Position numbers and translations under genes: made by a program. The notes under the pieces were generated by a model, which saw only the letters and a program-made list of their open reading frames with translations, was not told the origin of the DNA and made no database searches. 64,000 nt of DNA from Isoetes taiwanensis (Eukaryota; Streptophyta; Lycopodiopsida; Isoetales; Isoetaceae): contig JAJEKV010000016.1 of NCBI GenBank assembly GCA_021234155.1, forward strand, positions 1,674,001 to 1,738,000, given 5' to 3'. Below, one piece after another: positions 44,888 through 58,200 of this stretch (position 1 is the stretch's first letter; each line of letters starts with the position of its first letter).

Positions 44888-46685
44888 CGGATATTACATT
44901 AACATGGTATGTTTTGTGTGGCATTTCTTAAAAAGTAATTCATTTTCCTCCATTCTAGAGCAATTATATATTTGAACATTTCAGGAACAATGCCTTATTG
45001 AGCTAATTATCGGGCAAAAAAGCTTGAAGTCCGACAGTAGGCTGCATAGCCAGGAGCAGCTTCAATAGACAGGTAAACAACTTATGCAAACAAACCTTTG
45101 CGATTTTTACATTTGGGTCATGCTGGATGGCTTCAAATCGGCATGAAATCGGGTTGAGGTTTCTCTTTCAATATTCTGAAACAATGGAAGCTGAGGAACA
45201 AGGATAATCATGAAAGATAGGTCTATTTTGCAGGTTCACATATCAGGAGCTTACTGGCTGAAAAATCTTCTCTGATATGGCAAAATCGTATGAAGGAATT
45301 TGGTCAAGTTTGGACGGACAGTTCTCCTGTACAGAGCTCTGATTTTGCAATTCAAAAGGCGAAAAATGATCAGCTCAAAGTCTAGTTTCCAATACAATTG
45401 AAATCACTTCATTCCAGTAAGTATAAGTCAACTTATCGCATTTTTAAACATAGGCACCTATTTGTGGACAGTTTTATAAAAGTTGCAGCTTCCTCTAACC
45501 TGTATGTGCCCAACATAAGAGTCGTCAAGGCTATGAGTCTGTAAAGTGGACTTTAAGACCGTAGCTCCTTAAATGGTTATGACTGCATTTGGAGTAAGCA
45601 GGCCTGTTATGAAGTAAACTTTAGTGCATCAGAGAGCACCACATCGTGGTAAAGAATGATTTGGTTTACATGTCTTCATTTGAGTTGCTGAAATCAGGCT
45701 TTCTCATAGTTATGGGTTTCTTAATGGATGTAAGTTCTATTATCATTGTATTGTTGTATTTTGATTCTAATTTTTCTTATCTGAAACGCATACAGTGGCT
45801 CTGAACCTGAGTCTAGGATCCATTGACAGAATTAGTTGTGGAATTAAAGGCCATGATGTATGTCATGAGGAAGAATGGTTTGAAATTGATCCCTTTGCAA
45901 AAGTTGTTGTTTGGTCATTTCGCTTCTTTGTTCCTTCCCAATATTAATGCTATGTACAGCAAGCAAGTGGGCAGCTTTGTAATTGCACACAGGATAGTAA
46001 CTTGTTCAGTGAAGTGAAACAAACAATAGCTTAGTAAATAGTTGCAACAGAAATGTATGCATGTGTGCATATGCTGCACCTATCTGCACATTTGTGGTCA
46101 TTTCCTTTCGATTCATGTATTTGAGGAATTTACTTTTCTTTTCTTTCCAGTAAGGTGCATGCTTTAGGCTATTCATTATATTGTAGGGTGCTCATTATAT
46201 ATGGGAACGGGTTGATAATACTTCGGGGACTCCATGAAAGTGAAGGGTTGGCAGTCTATGGTGGAACAACACTAAAATTTGTCAGATTTGTGATGGAGAT
46301 ATACCATGGATATATTTAGCAAGAGAAGGTAAGCTAAGTATAAAATTGAGATATATTTGTGCAGTCTGTATTTGTGCAGGAAGCGAGGATTGCACCCATG
46401 AGAGCATCTAATTAAAAGTGCCAGAATCCATAAGTTGTAGTGATTTTGTGACCAAAGAGAGCTAAGTCTCTTCATGGCATTTTATGGAAAGTGGCTGTAT
46501 CTTTCTTGACTGTGGCTGCAGAAGCGTACATTATTCAAATCTTAGCATCAGTGGGTGAAAATAAGGCCAATGTGCATGATGTCTAGGTAGTGCATTCAAA
46601 CACATTATTTATATACTATGTACCAATTTGAATTTTGAAGTTTACTCATTCTACTAAATAATACTACATTCATTGTCCCTCTGCC
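44888..46685. other. No recognisable feature
   Basis: Ordinary AT-rich intergenic sequence. The ORF at 45,823-46,017 shows no motif and no splice context. Confidence 0.5.
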
Positions 46686-46985
46686 TTAAGTAGTCTACTT
46701 TGGACACAATAATATGATGGTGCCGTAAAAAGTAGTCTACTTTGGACCTAATAATATGATGGTGCCGTAAAAGTAGTCTACTTCGGACACAATAATTTGA
46801 TGGTGCCGTAATGGCAGTTGTTTCAGACATTTTCAATATGTGAAAGTCTAAAGATGGGCAAATATTTGCCATGTAGTTGTAGGTGTAAGATAGAAGACTA
46901 GATGTCCTGTTTCAGACATTTTCAATATGTGAAAGTCTGGAGATGGGCAAGTATTTGCCATGTAGTTGTAGGTGTAAGATAGGTT
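46686..46985. repeat. Two adjacent tandem repeats (3 x ~52 bp and 2 x ~100 bp)
   Basis: AAGTAGTCTACTTTGGAC followed by AATAATATGATGGTGCCGTA occurs three times (46,686-46,812). Then TTTCAGACATTTTCAATATG... occurs twice (46,811-46,895 and 46,911-46,985). Confidence 0.85.
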
Positions 46986-48965
46986 TTATAATGTCTGAGC
47001 ATGATGTACGACAAGACTAGATGTCCTATTCTTTTAGCAGACTAGCGTTGCAGCCATGTTGGATTCTTAATACATGAAATAATGAGCACACAAATTAATA
47101 TACCCTAGTTAAAAGCAAAAAAAAAAAAGCAAAAAAAAGGGATTGGCTCATGCAACCATCTTCTCTGAAAAAGCAATCATATGCATGTGTATCTATGGAT
47201 TATTTTTTAAAACGCCTGCATGAAAATACAATACCCATGTGTATCTATGGATTATTTTTTAAAACGCCTGCATGAAAATACAATACCCAGGTCTGCAACT
47301 TGTGCAATGTGTTTAAAATAAGGGCAAATTGTAAACATACCCCTCAACATGCAAACATACAACGATGATGGGGCATTTTTATGCAAAGACAGGGCATTTT
47401 CATATGAATTGCACATCTGGGTATTATATGCAAATTGTAAAAATACCTTAAAAATGCAACTTTGACTTTAACTTCTTAGTTGTAGCCTTCAGTCAATTAG
47501 TTTTGCTTACATGGCAACACACATATCTCAAATTCCTTCTCTTAAGAAAGAGCAATCCAATTATTTTGGCAAAATATTACATGGTGCTACATGCATAAAA
47601 TAATATGCACAAGACGCCATATCATAAGAAAGTGTGTGGTTCATATATATGCGTAAAGTACCAAGCAGAAACTCACGGTTACGGGACAACCACACTACCA
47701 TTCAATTGCAAGGCATGTATTTTCTTCCACCATGCTTTACAAATGTTGGCCACCAGGCTTTGCGAAAGCCCCATTCCCACACCAGGCATTAAGTTATCTA
47801 GCAGGGAAAGTACCCTGGGTGCCAAAATGAAACTGATGCCATCCTTGGGCCATAATTGTTAACTTCCAAATATATGTTTTTAAACTATTCATGAATGCCC
47901 AAGGAGGATCATTATGATTTTGTGCAAATCTTCGATAAGGGAGGTCACCGAATGGCTAGAGTGTATGAAAAAAAAAGCTCGTGTGTAAATAAAGAGTTGG
48001 TATTGTTGATGTCGGTTTATGTAGACAGATCTGAAGTGTGAATAAGCATACTTTTGTAAACTGCTTAACAAATGGACTTACAGTGCATATGGAAGCAAAT
48101 AGTAAATTCAGCTTATCTAACACTATAAAAGAATAGAAGCTTGCATCGCCCCCTTTGCACCACCCATCGATTTGCATAACTTGTATAGTATATATAATAT
48201 ATGTACCAGTACCAGATATATAATATACAACTGCGCCCTGTGCACCCTGCTAGTGGAGGATTGCATTATTAAAACAATTGATGCATGTTCTCAACTTCCT
48301 TACCATCGACTGAATGGCAATTATAATAGATTAGCTAACATTTTTAATAGTTTCATGGCCTATCAATAACAATCATATTTACAATATCATGGCATATCTT
48401 CTAGTTGTTCCTTTGGTTCCTTTGGTGAAACCTACATACGTAAACATGGGTAAAAGCTTGCAAGTCCAATGCGTTTGGAGGATTGTGAAATGCAATTTTA
48501 GCATTGAGGAGGGTAGAAAACGGCGAGAATGCTATTTTCTTAGATTGGGTTTACTTTCAATGATAGCTATGCATGGGTAGATCATGGCAAATACTTAGCA
48601 AACATTGACAAATGTTACTTGCATATATGTTATGCAATCCTGGTTCGCAATGTTGAAAAATAGTTCTCGAAATATTAATAAGTATTACGCATTAAATATT
48701 GGGCAATTACTTGTTGTAAAAAATATAATGTCAAAGAAAATATTCTACAAATATTAGCCAACATATGCAAAAAAATGATGGGAAAGTGTTAAGAATATAT
48801 AAATGTTGGGCATATGATGGATATATGTTGGACAAAATTTAAAAACAATATTTCTTTTATATTGGCTATGTAGTTATTTCTTGGTTATGTAGTTATGTAC
48901 TTGACTACATAGAATGTGGGGCGGACCAAGAGAAAATTGATAGGCATGTCTCATCACATAATATT
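46986..48965. other. Non-coding, with a 54-bp tandem duplication
   Basis: A direct repeat of CATGTGTATCTATGGATTAT... lies at about 47,182-47,289. An A-rich run is at about 47,119-47,141. No coding or RNA feature recognised. Confidence 0.5.
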
Positions 48966-51075
48966 TTAATGATTAATGCGCACAATGGAGACAACAAACG
49001 CTCCTTCTTCTTTAATGTGCACTCTTGGGGTAACAAGAGGGCGGGGAATGATAGGGTGGTAATTGTGGTTGTCAAAGCGTTGTTCCCAAGCCACTTCACC
49101 CCCACCGTGGAGGGCAACCCTCCGTGCGCAGCACCTTGTTTCTTTTTTAAACCTTTGCAGCATATATGACTCTGCAAGAATCAGTGCATTTTCATCCTCG
49201 TTATCTGGAGAAGAAATAACATCTTCCTTTTGGACAATGTTGTTGCTTTTAACTGATATAAAAAAGGAAATGCATCAGAAAACATAATCAAACAATAATA
49301 GTCATCAGCAACCACACATTCTCTCACTTACCAATGCTCAACATTTCAGCAGCATTTTCTGTGGCAACATGAACATCAGCACCAGGCAAATCCTTCATCA
49401 GGTTTCTGGGCATAATTTTGGCTCCCCAACTCCTTAAAGTGCGGCACTCTTTGAAACAACTTTAAAGAAAGATTTAAAGTCTGCTGACCTAACTATCTAA
49501 GTAATGAAGGTCAAACATACAATACCTTTGGATTTGCTCTTGAGAGTGGATTTGCCAAAAGCTTCTTCACCTTCATCAGCACATAGTCCATCCATTAAGA
49601 ATTGCATGGTGATGTCTTTCACAGTTGAAGAAGAACAAACAAGATCAACATAATATGAAACAAGAATAGCATCACAATATGAAACATCTCAAACTGAAAC
49701 TAAAAACACTCAGCGTTATTTACTTGATGTTTGGGAGACTTTGGGCTTTGCTTAGCTTCATCTGCATCTGTCATAGTCAGTTAGAATCCAGCACTCAATA
49801 AGCACAAACTCAATAAGCACAAACTTACTCTCAAGTATTTTCTTTCTTGCACTCCTCGTCATGCGTTTCTTCATTCTCCTCTCAGGCACATTGTCATGTC
49901 CAGAGTTGCTACCTTCTCATCAACTACAAATTTTCTTTTTTGGATCTTACCACTCTTGGGTTCATCAGTTTCTGTTTCTTCCCCAGACTCATGCTCATCA
50001 TGGCTACCATCATCCTCAATGAGCACTTGTCTGATCACTCATAAGCCCAAGCTCAACCAAAAGTGTAGAAGGCACTGATTCATCACAACCTGCACCTAAA
50101 CACTGCATGCTATCCAGCACAGACGAAAAGCAAGCTAAGTGCCACTTATGGCTGCGCTTCAGCTGAACATGCATGGTGTATTCATCACTAAAATCAAGGC
50201 CACACAAGACACAAGCTTCAGAAGTAGAAGGTAGAGGAAAGTTATAAATACCCATGGTGATGTTGATGGCCTGAAATTTCTTAAATTTGAGTTGCTTTTG
50301 AATGCTACTTTTCAATACTTACATCAAATGCTGCTATATCTCGTTTCAGTACTGAAACCTCATCAACCAAAGAGTTCTACTTGCCCTTATCTATGCTCAA
50401 CAGAGTCTGCTGGAGAAGACCCTTTAACAAGTCCTCCTCTGTCTTGAAAATTGCAGCTGTCTTCTGATATTCAGCATCATCTGAAAAATCTCGGTTCAAG
50501 TCACATTTGAATTTGTATTTCTCTGCAACAACATCTGCTAATCTGTTGCACATAACTTCAGAAGCAGCCAGGCTGCCTTCCATCCTCAGCACCTCTTCTT
50601 CAACTTTGATTAGCCTGTTCACAGCCTCACCCTTCATTTCCCTGAGCTTTCTTACCCGGCTCATCACAATCTGAATGTTCTTTTCAAAAGTATTGACAGG
50701 GTTTTTTCTTGACTTTTTCTTCACGGAATCCTTGTGCAAGTCTGCAGCAAAAGAAGCCCAGTTCACTAAAAATTCCTTTGGGTTTGCAAGAGCCTTGTTT
50801 GTGTGTTGCCATGCGAGAGCTCTTGCAAATTGAGTTCGAACTTCGTGATTAACCAGCTTCTTCTGGTATACCTTGTGAATCAAATCTGTCAATTCACCCC
50901 TGAAACCTGGTTGGACGTCCTTGATCTTTATTTTCCCACATTCAAGGGGACACTTCCAAACCTGTAACCATTCCGTTTCCGAAACATCTTCCGGCTTCAA
51001 CTGCTTGGGCTTCTTTCCCACCGAAGGCAGACCACGGCAAGTAGCGAATTCATGCTCTGTCCTAGCAACCGGCAA
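48966..51075 (-). CDS. Unrecognised intron-rich protein with Cys/His zinc-binding cluster
   Basis: Exons inferred from splice sites and composition: 50,323-51,075; 49,951-50,270; 49,829-49,915; 49,724-49,767; 49,526-49,615; 49,332-49,448; 48,966-49,252 (stop TAA 48,966-48,968). The large exon starts LPVARTEHEFATCRGLPSVG, has WLQVWKCPLECGK, and is helical and basic; residues about 150-240 look coiled-coil. The next exon has C-x2-C, H-x2-Q-x4-H, W-H-x2-C and C-x4-C spacing (ACVLCGLDF, VQLKRSHKWHLACF, MQCLGAGCDE), a RING/treble-clef-like zinc site. The middle is acidic (EDDGSHDEHESGEETETDEP). An in-frame TAG at 50,377-50,379 is followed by 18 more sensible codons to a GTAAGT donor. A one-base shift lies in the second exon, and the joints around 49,615-49,724 do not keep phase. 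The 5' end is unresolved. Pseudogene or transposon-derived gene are both possible. Confidence 0.5.
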
Positions 51076-51470
51076 CTGCAAATAAAATGGAAAAGCTTTC
51101 AATTCAATCTACGTAATAACTTCAGATGAAAAACCTCAATATTGTTACTGTTTGGCTGGCTCCATCGCTTGAATTAGACAGAGCGAAAAAAGAGCTTGAA
51201 GAGCGAAAAAAGAGCTTGAAAGGGCTATTATTTCGTGAGAAGCCAAAGAGCTTGAAGTTTCGAAAAATTTGGGAAGCTTGGGGAGGAATCAGATTCAAAT
51301 CATTTGGCGCACATTCCGGAGACTCGTAAGCCCCTTCATCATGATTTGTCGCCAGACTTCATTACACCAAATCTGACTGTCTCATGGCGAAAAAAGGCGG
51401 CGTTGAGATAAAGGTGCTTACGATGTCTTTGAGATTTCGCTTTTTGTACACCACCAATAAAAATGACCCT

Positions 51471-51533
51471 AGAATAGAATAGAATAGAATAGAATAGAAT
51501 AGAATAGAATAGAATAGAATAGAATAGAATAGA
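51471..51533. repeat. (AGAAT)12 microsatellite
   Basis: Twelve perfect AGAAT units, the last followed by AGAACATAAT. Not a known plant telomere unit. A 22-bp tandem repeat (GAGCGAAAAAAGAGCTTGAA) lies nearby at 51,180-51,222. Confidence 0.95.
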
Positions 51534-53195
51534 ACATAATAGATTTTTTATCGTTCACAGAGACCAATTGGCCTATGGGACCCAAACAAAAAGAGAGCAG
51601 CACCCTGTCAAGTTGTGAATATCTAAGTCAATGAAGCCATGAAGAGGACAATGAAGCAAAATGAACCATCTGGGTTGTTGAAGAGGAAAAAACGAGCGAA
51701 TTAGATTCACAGAGAGTGAAGGTAAGGTATATGGATGACTATTTTTTTGGGAAGAACCACCGAAACCTGGAGCAAGAGAGAACGGCGACCGACTGAGAGG
51801 CCAAAGCTCGATTTCAAACTTGATGCCTAAGTAGACGCATACAACCAAAAAAGGTCACCCAAGGGGGAGAGGGAAGGCCATATGCATCTGCACATGCGAC
51901 GTTCCCACACGGTTCCCAATAACATCCCATTTTAATAAGAAAGATTTGTTCAATTATGATGCACCACCATGAAATAGTTTCATGAAGGGCAACTTTATAC
52001 AACCAAATCAAATCCCTTAGGATCCTTAAGTTATTATAATAGATACTATCTTTAAATTCAACCTATAAAGATGGTATCGGGGAACATCCCACTAAGCCAT
52101 TCGCCCAAGGAAGCATTTTGGTGGGGAGCAAAGCATTTGCCCACGAAGAAAGCCCGCTCTTGCCTGTGTTACCAATGGTAATGGCAAAACACTCACTTTT
52201 AGATGATCCAAGTTTGTTTTACTCTTGTAGATTGCTTCGGCGCTATAGTCTTCAAACCTTCAACATCAAGAGCTTTTGATATTATACTAGCAAATTTGCA
52301 GATTTTAAGAGCGCAAAGGATACTTAGACATAAAGCCATGCAACAACATTCGTTGAGGTATCATGAAAGGATAACTCTGACGATGGAGGCCTCCATATCT
52401 TGCTCTATGGCACATGAGCAGGGCATAAAACTTGAAAACCTTGAACTATGGCAAAAATCTGGTCGACATTTGCGAAAAATTCTGAAGCCGGCCAGACTCC
52501 GAGGCCACATTCTAGGAAAAGAATAAATGCCACGCGTCATTATGTGATTTCATATGAGAGTAAATGGTTGATCACATGCAGATTTACGTACTATTTAAAA
52601 CCCTCCTACGAACTTCTAGAACTAACAGAATGTAAGGTGCAAAAAACCTGCGAAGTAAAATCATGTTTTGAAGTTGGGGGAGTTCCTCCCTAGAAATTCC
52701 GGTCAAAGTTGGAAAACACTAGTTTCCTAGGCTGCATTCCCATGGCGGCTGACTTGCCTTCAAAATTTGAAGTTCAAGTTCAAGTTTGAGTGTTCTCATG
52801 CAAAGAACTTTGCGGTCCGACTCTAAAGACAACTTCAAAGGTTTCAGAAGCTAGAGAGGATTTCTAAGAGGTCCGGCCCGCTAACCCAATTTCCTCCAGA
52901 TCAACTCCATGGAAACGTAGCCTTAAAGTAGATGGCAGATAATTTCCAATAAAAACTGGTAAAAGATAAAATGGAATGCAGCAAATAGAGGATTTTCTCG
53001 GGAAAAATCTAAATTTGAGGAGGCCTGAGTAAAATGCAATGTAACTATGTAAGCATAGAAACGGACGAATTTGGAAAATTATCCGTGCCACGTTGGAAAA
53101 GTGGATGTAGAACCTAAAAGACTTGGATAAAGGAAATAGATTAGGGACAAGCTAAAACCCTACACACTTCTAGAACATTTCTACATCCGATCGCT
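51534..53195. other. Intergenic region between the minus-strand gene and HIP
   Basis: No recognisable gene. The ORF at 52,203-52,526 has no motif. The HIP promoter should lie at the right end, but no clear TATA box was identified. Confidence 0.5.
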
Positions 53196-55218
53196 ATGGA
53201 TGCATCTAAGATCGCCCAGCTTAAGGCTTTCGTGCAGCAATGTGATACAACTCCAGCTATTCTTCGAGACCCAGAACTTCGCTTCTTTCGGAACTACTTT
53301 GGAAAAGTAAGGGCATTTTTTTTGCTCGTTCTTCCATTTCTCTGCCTACATGTTTTGCGAACTTGCAGGCTTGGAGCCAAGTTGCCTGCGTCTGCCTATG
53401 GCAAATCAGAAACGCCAAAACACGCAGTGAGTTTTCGAGCTATGATTTACTCATGTTTGAATTTCCTAGGTTTTATAGTGTTTTATTATTGTTTGGATCT
53501 AGCAATCTTTATTGGCTCTAGCAGACTGCCGAAGCTGAAGATAGTGATGATGACATGCCCGATCTCGAGGAGCAGACTGGAGCATCTGGTGCTAAAGACG
53601 CTTTTAAAGCAAGGGAAGAAGTCATCAGTGAGGAGGAAATAGAATCTGAAGTCGAGCTTGACACTGAAGGAGTTGTTACACCTGATAATGATGCTCCACA
53701 AAAGGTACTCATCCTCTGTTCTTGACAACTTTCAACTTTTAACATTCTTTTAAATAAGTTTGAATGTTACTCTCTACTTAAAGATGGGCGATCCGTCAGT
53801 GGAGGTCACAGACGAAATGCGAGATAGTGCACAGATAGCAAAATCTAAAGCACTTGAAGCTATTGCATCAGGTACTTCATCTTGGAGACTGATTTGTGAT
53901 TCTTTTGAATTCCAGAACTTACCGTGTCCGTTAATGGCAACCTATCGGGGGATTTAGATGAAGCTGTGTCATATTTTACTGAGGCTATTCTCTGCAACCC
54001 GACATCTGCCCTTATGTATGCTAATAGAGGTAGTTTTAGACTCGGTATTCATGCTTTCTCTATGTGAGATAGGTGCATTAACAATCTTTTAGTACAGCTG
54101 GTGTCTATGTAAAGATGAAGAAATCAAATGCTGCAATACGTGATGCGGAAGCTGCAATTAGGGTATGGAGAATGGAAAGTGTGCTATGCTTGTTGAAGAA
54201 TATAAGACCTTATTAAAGTTTCCAAATTTGTACTTCAATCTCTCATAGAAATACTTTTAAGTGTGCAGTTTCTTACCCCTTAATAATCGGGATGCTGTAA
54301 TGTAGATTAATCCTGATTCTACTAAAGGATACAAATGAAGGGCTGAAGCAAAAGCCCTGCTGGCGCAGTGGGAAGAGGCTGCTAAGGACCTGCACCTAGC
54401 ATCAAGCCTTGATTATGATGAGGAAATTGCAGCCATCTTAAAAAAGGTATGTCTTTGTCTCACATCATCTTTTCTATTTGGCTGGTCTATGTTTAACGTG
54501 TTCCATCAGGTTGAGCCAAATGCTCACAAAATAGAAGAACACCGGAGAAAATATGAACTGCTGAAGAAAAGGCGTGAAGAGAGGAGAGCTGAAAGGGAGA
54601 GGCAGCGACGGCGGGCTGAAGCACAGGTACTAAATTACTAATTTTGTAGGTATCTTGGTCATTGATTGGCAAGCTTCGTGCAGGCTAATTACGAAAAGGC
54701 AAAAAAAGAGGATACACACAAGCACAAGCATGGAGGTGGATGCTGTGGCAGTGCTAAGCCAGGTGGTACTGCAGGAGGCTTTGGCAATGCTATGCCAGGA
54801 GGCTTTGGTGGTGCTATGCCAGGAGGTTTTGGTGGTGGTATGCCAGGAGGTGCTGCAGGAGGCATGCCTGATATGAGCAAAATCTTACAGGTAAGAAACA
54901 GCTGCAAGTTCCTAGATAGAGTACATTCTTACTAAGATTCCTCTTTACAAATCGCGCAGGATCCAGATCTCATGGCTGCCTTCCAGGATCCTGAAATCAT
55001 GTCAGCACTCCAAGATGGTACAGTTCTATCATTCATTTGGCATTGTGTTTTTCTGTCAAGTCTATCGAGTTAGCTGTATTATGTTTATGTTTCTTGTGGG
55101 TTATTTTCCTTCTTTAATATTTGCAGTTATGAAGAACCCTGCAAACCTTGAGAAGTACCAGCAAAATCCCAAGGTGGGGCCAATAATTGCAAAAATGATG
55201 AACAAGTTTTCTACTTGA
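53196..55218 (+). CDS. HIP: HSP70-interacting protein (HIP/ST13 family) with in-frame stop
   Basis: Co-chaperone that binds HSP70/HSC70 through TPRs. Eleven exons: 53196-53306, 53369-53426, 53525-53704, 53784-53871, 53916-54029, 54098-54162, 54306-54446, 54510-54626, 54684-54890, 54960-55017, 55127-55218, about 409 codons (Arabidopsis HIP1 is slightly longer). Order: N-terminal dimerisation region ([20 protein letters not shown]), acidic linker, [14 protein letters not shown], three TPRs ([60 protein letters not shown]), charged helix [24 protein letters not shown]-rich repeat, and C-terminal [14 protein letters not shown]...[20 protein letters not shown] (STI1/DP domain). Two disablements: TGA at 54336-54338 where the family has Ser (GYK-S-R), and one surplus A at the exon 1 end (frame needs GGAAA before GTAAGG). 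All other exons are clean, so a sequencing error or recent pseudogene are both possible. Confidence 0.93.
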
Positions 55219-58200
55219 GCAACAAAAGTATCTAGATTAGGTAGTTTCTTACGTTGTAAGAATATCGTACTTTGAGTGAATAAACTTTTCCAAATCACAA
55301 CGTTCCATTGTGTATGTTAATAGGAAAATTGACTGAAAATTTGGTATCGGTTGCCATTTGTATTGCATGTCTGCATCCAATTATAAGGTTCCGTTATGTC
55401 TCTTTACTTACTAGTAACAATTGTTTGAACTTGTAATATTGTATCAAAGGTCCTCTTCATAGCATAAACTGATCATATTTTGCTATGGATGTGTACTGAA
55501 CTTCCCGTCCTACCATTTCTGACCAGCAGTAATAATGTGTTTATGAATCTGTAACACTCCAATCACATGAGCCTGTTATTGAGTTTCTGAGAAATGTTTT
55601 TGTTTTCTATATATACAAGAATTTAGTCCGCCAGCGCCTTGTGCAACCCTGGGAGTTTCAATAATTGTACTTTGTCAAGTGCAAAAATGAGCTCTGGGGT
55701 TCAATAGAGAAAAGAAAGGAGGAGATGGTTGTTATTGGAATATGATAAAGTGAACGAAGTTGAAATAAAAAGATCCCAATTGAAGTTTCGTATTGTTATA
55801 CAATATTAGTGAAGATTTTAGGTTGTATTCATATGGTATGAGCATAGGTTGCTGATGGTTAGTGAAGGTTTTCGCTTTGCACCAAGGTTTTCGCTTTGCA
55901 CCAATCCCACCTTGTCATTAGCGCTTGTTGTGAAAGTTAAACCAAGACAAAATGTTTTTTCTTGAGATGTCAATGTCGCAATGTTAATAAATGTTCGTTG
56001 TAAGATGATTGGCTTTGAGTACATTTTGTATGGGCATTTTGTAAATTTGTGCATAATTAGAGGCAATCTGTGTTGCACAAAACATATGATCTTTTTCAAA
56101 AAGCTATGCAATCTTATTAAGCTCTTCAACATTCTCTAACTAAGGTATCTATGCACTAACTCTTTAAGGTACCTATGAATGAAGATATCTAAGGTGCATG
56201 GAGCTGGCGTAATTCATGACTTCTGAGTGACCTACCTAGCTAGTAGCTTTATATAAAGTATAAGAATTTGTGGTGCCTAGTAATTGACTCTTAATGGAAT
56301 TTGTAGTGGCTATGTAATTGTAAGGTAAATGGAATGCTTACCATGAAAGGTTTGAGAATGGGTTTTAATGTACGTGGTTAGCGTCCCTAAAGGAAAACAC
56401 ATTTGTTTATTGCAGAGTTTCTAAATCACTGAGTTAACATCCATGCGACAACTGAGCATACATGAGTGCGTCCATACATATTCGATAGACTAGTGTATTT
56501 CCATATTCTAGCAGCAAACACGCTTAGGCCATCTAGCTGGCCTCACTTCATTAACATGATGGAATTATAATATGGCAGAGAGAAAATTTCTTCGCAAAAA
56601 ACAAATGATCTTCTAACATAAAGGAATATAAAGGTCTCTGCAATGAATGAAAATGTTGGAAAAGCATGCCTGCAATGATTGCATCAGTCCTCAAGCCCAC
56701 GCAATTCCTAAAGTACAAATTATATCCCAAATGCAGAACAAATGATGAACATACTTGGCTGTTATTTTGGAGTTTTCTATCCGACATCACAATTCCACAA
56801 AAGAATACGCTGAGGATTCGGCTCAATTTACAGAGCTGTAAAAATAAATGTTAGAAACTATGGTTTCAATGCCTTCTACACTTAGAACCAACCTCTGCTA
56901 TGGTGTATGAAAGATAAGCCAAAAGTGCCATCATGGCAATCTCATGACCCGTTGAATGCCTGATAATAAATATGTTGTCAAACAAAGATATACTATATCA
57001 GCATCATGCTTGCTATCTAGGTGAGAACCGCAAACAGCAGACTTTCCTATAAAAGATAGCTTAAACTTTTTCATTGCGTATGCACTTAACAGCCCTGTCT
57101 GTAAAGATGAAGAAACATCTGAATATATAATGAAACAAAATCTTGAGCGAGGAAGATAAATGATGCAGATGAAAAGGACTGATTACGCAGACTAAATGCT
57201 TAACAGATCTTATCTGAACTATAGAAGAAATTGCGAAAAGTGACAAAAAAAAGCAGCAAGAAATACGGGAATACGAGCCAAAGCAGAATATGAAGCACAT
57301 CTAGCTAGAAGACAGCAAACACTAAAAGCATTATAACCCCATGCATTTGATAGCATGCAAATGCTATATTTATTTGGATCCAACTGTCTATAAACCTCTA
57401 TGGAGGACACAAACAATGATCAACAAAAGATAGATTCAATTTACCTGATTTTAGAAGCTGATGATATATGGAACATCCTACAAAGCAACTGATTATGTAA
57501 AAATCATGTCAAAATAGCAAGGGAATAATCAATTTAGGATTGAAAGAGGATAATTTGCTTTAGGCAAGCTCAAATTTGGACGATTGATGCTAGACTAATG
57601 TTTTTGACAGAAAAAGGCAATAGGGTTCTTATGGAATTCACCTCTTCCTGGCTTCACTTCATTCGGTTCACCATAAATCCTTTGTCAAATGCCTTAAGTG
57701 CAGACATGCTACAATTTATTCCCTGTCTAGAAAGAAACAGTGACCAAAGCATCATCAAAAGATGGGAAAAACAGAAAAGGGAACCCATATGTATTCCTAA
57801 TCGGTCCCTAGTTAGTCGGTCTACAGATCATGCATGGCCCCGACGCACGACCTCCCAGCACAGCCGAACACCAAATAGGATTCGAAGATAGATGCATGCC
57901 ATGTGGCACCCACCCTTTCTTCTTTCTTCCTGCGGGGAGTCTTTCTTCATAACAGAGAAAATGGACAGGCCGATCTGTTCTTCTCACTGCAGATGCGGCA
58001 TGATTTCTGGCACGAACCCTGTGAGCACAGGAAATTAAGACCAAATCCAAGGTTAAAAAAGCAGCAGCCAGTCCATGGCGGTGCACGAGTTATGATGAAC
58101 ATGCTTGCAAATAGACACATCAGACCAAATCAAAACTGATTGATCTCATCTCATTTTGCTGCAGTGCCGTTGCTGCTGGGCATAAGTTCGTAATTCTTAT

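Noticed and set aside
51471-51533. Telomere-like tract
   Set aside because: The AGAAT unit differs from TTTAGGG, TTAGGG and known plant variants; it is an ordinary microsatellite.
54689-54907. Antisense Pro-rich ORF over the HIP GGMP repeat
   Set aside because: Shadow of the sense GGMP repeat in a well-supported HIP exon.
57061-58086. Minus-strand Cys/Phe-rich ORFs as membrane proteins
   Set aside because: Composition follows the AT-rich strand bias; no motif, conserved neighbour or plausible exon joints.
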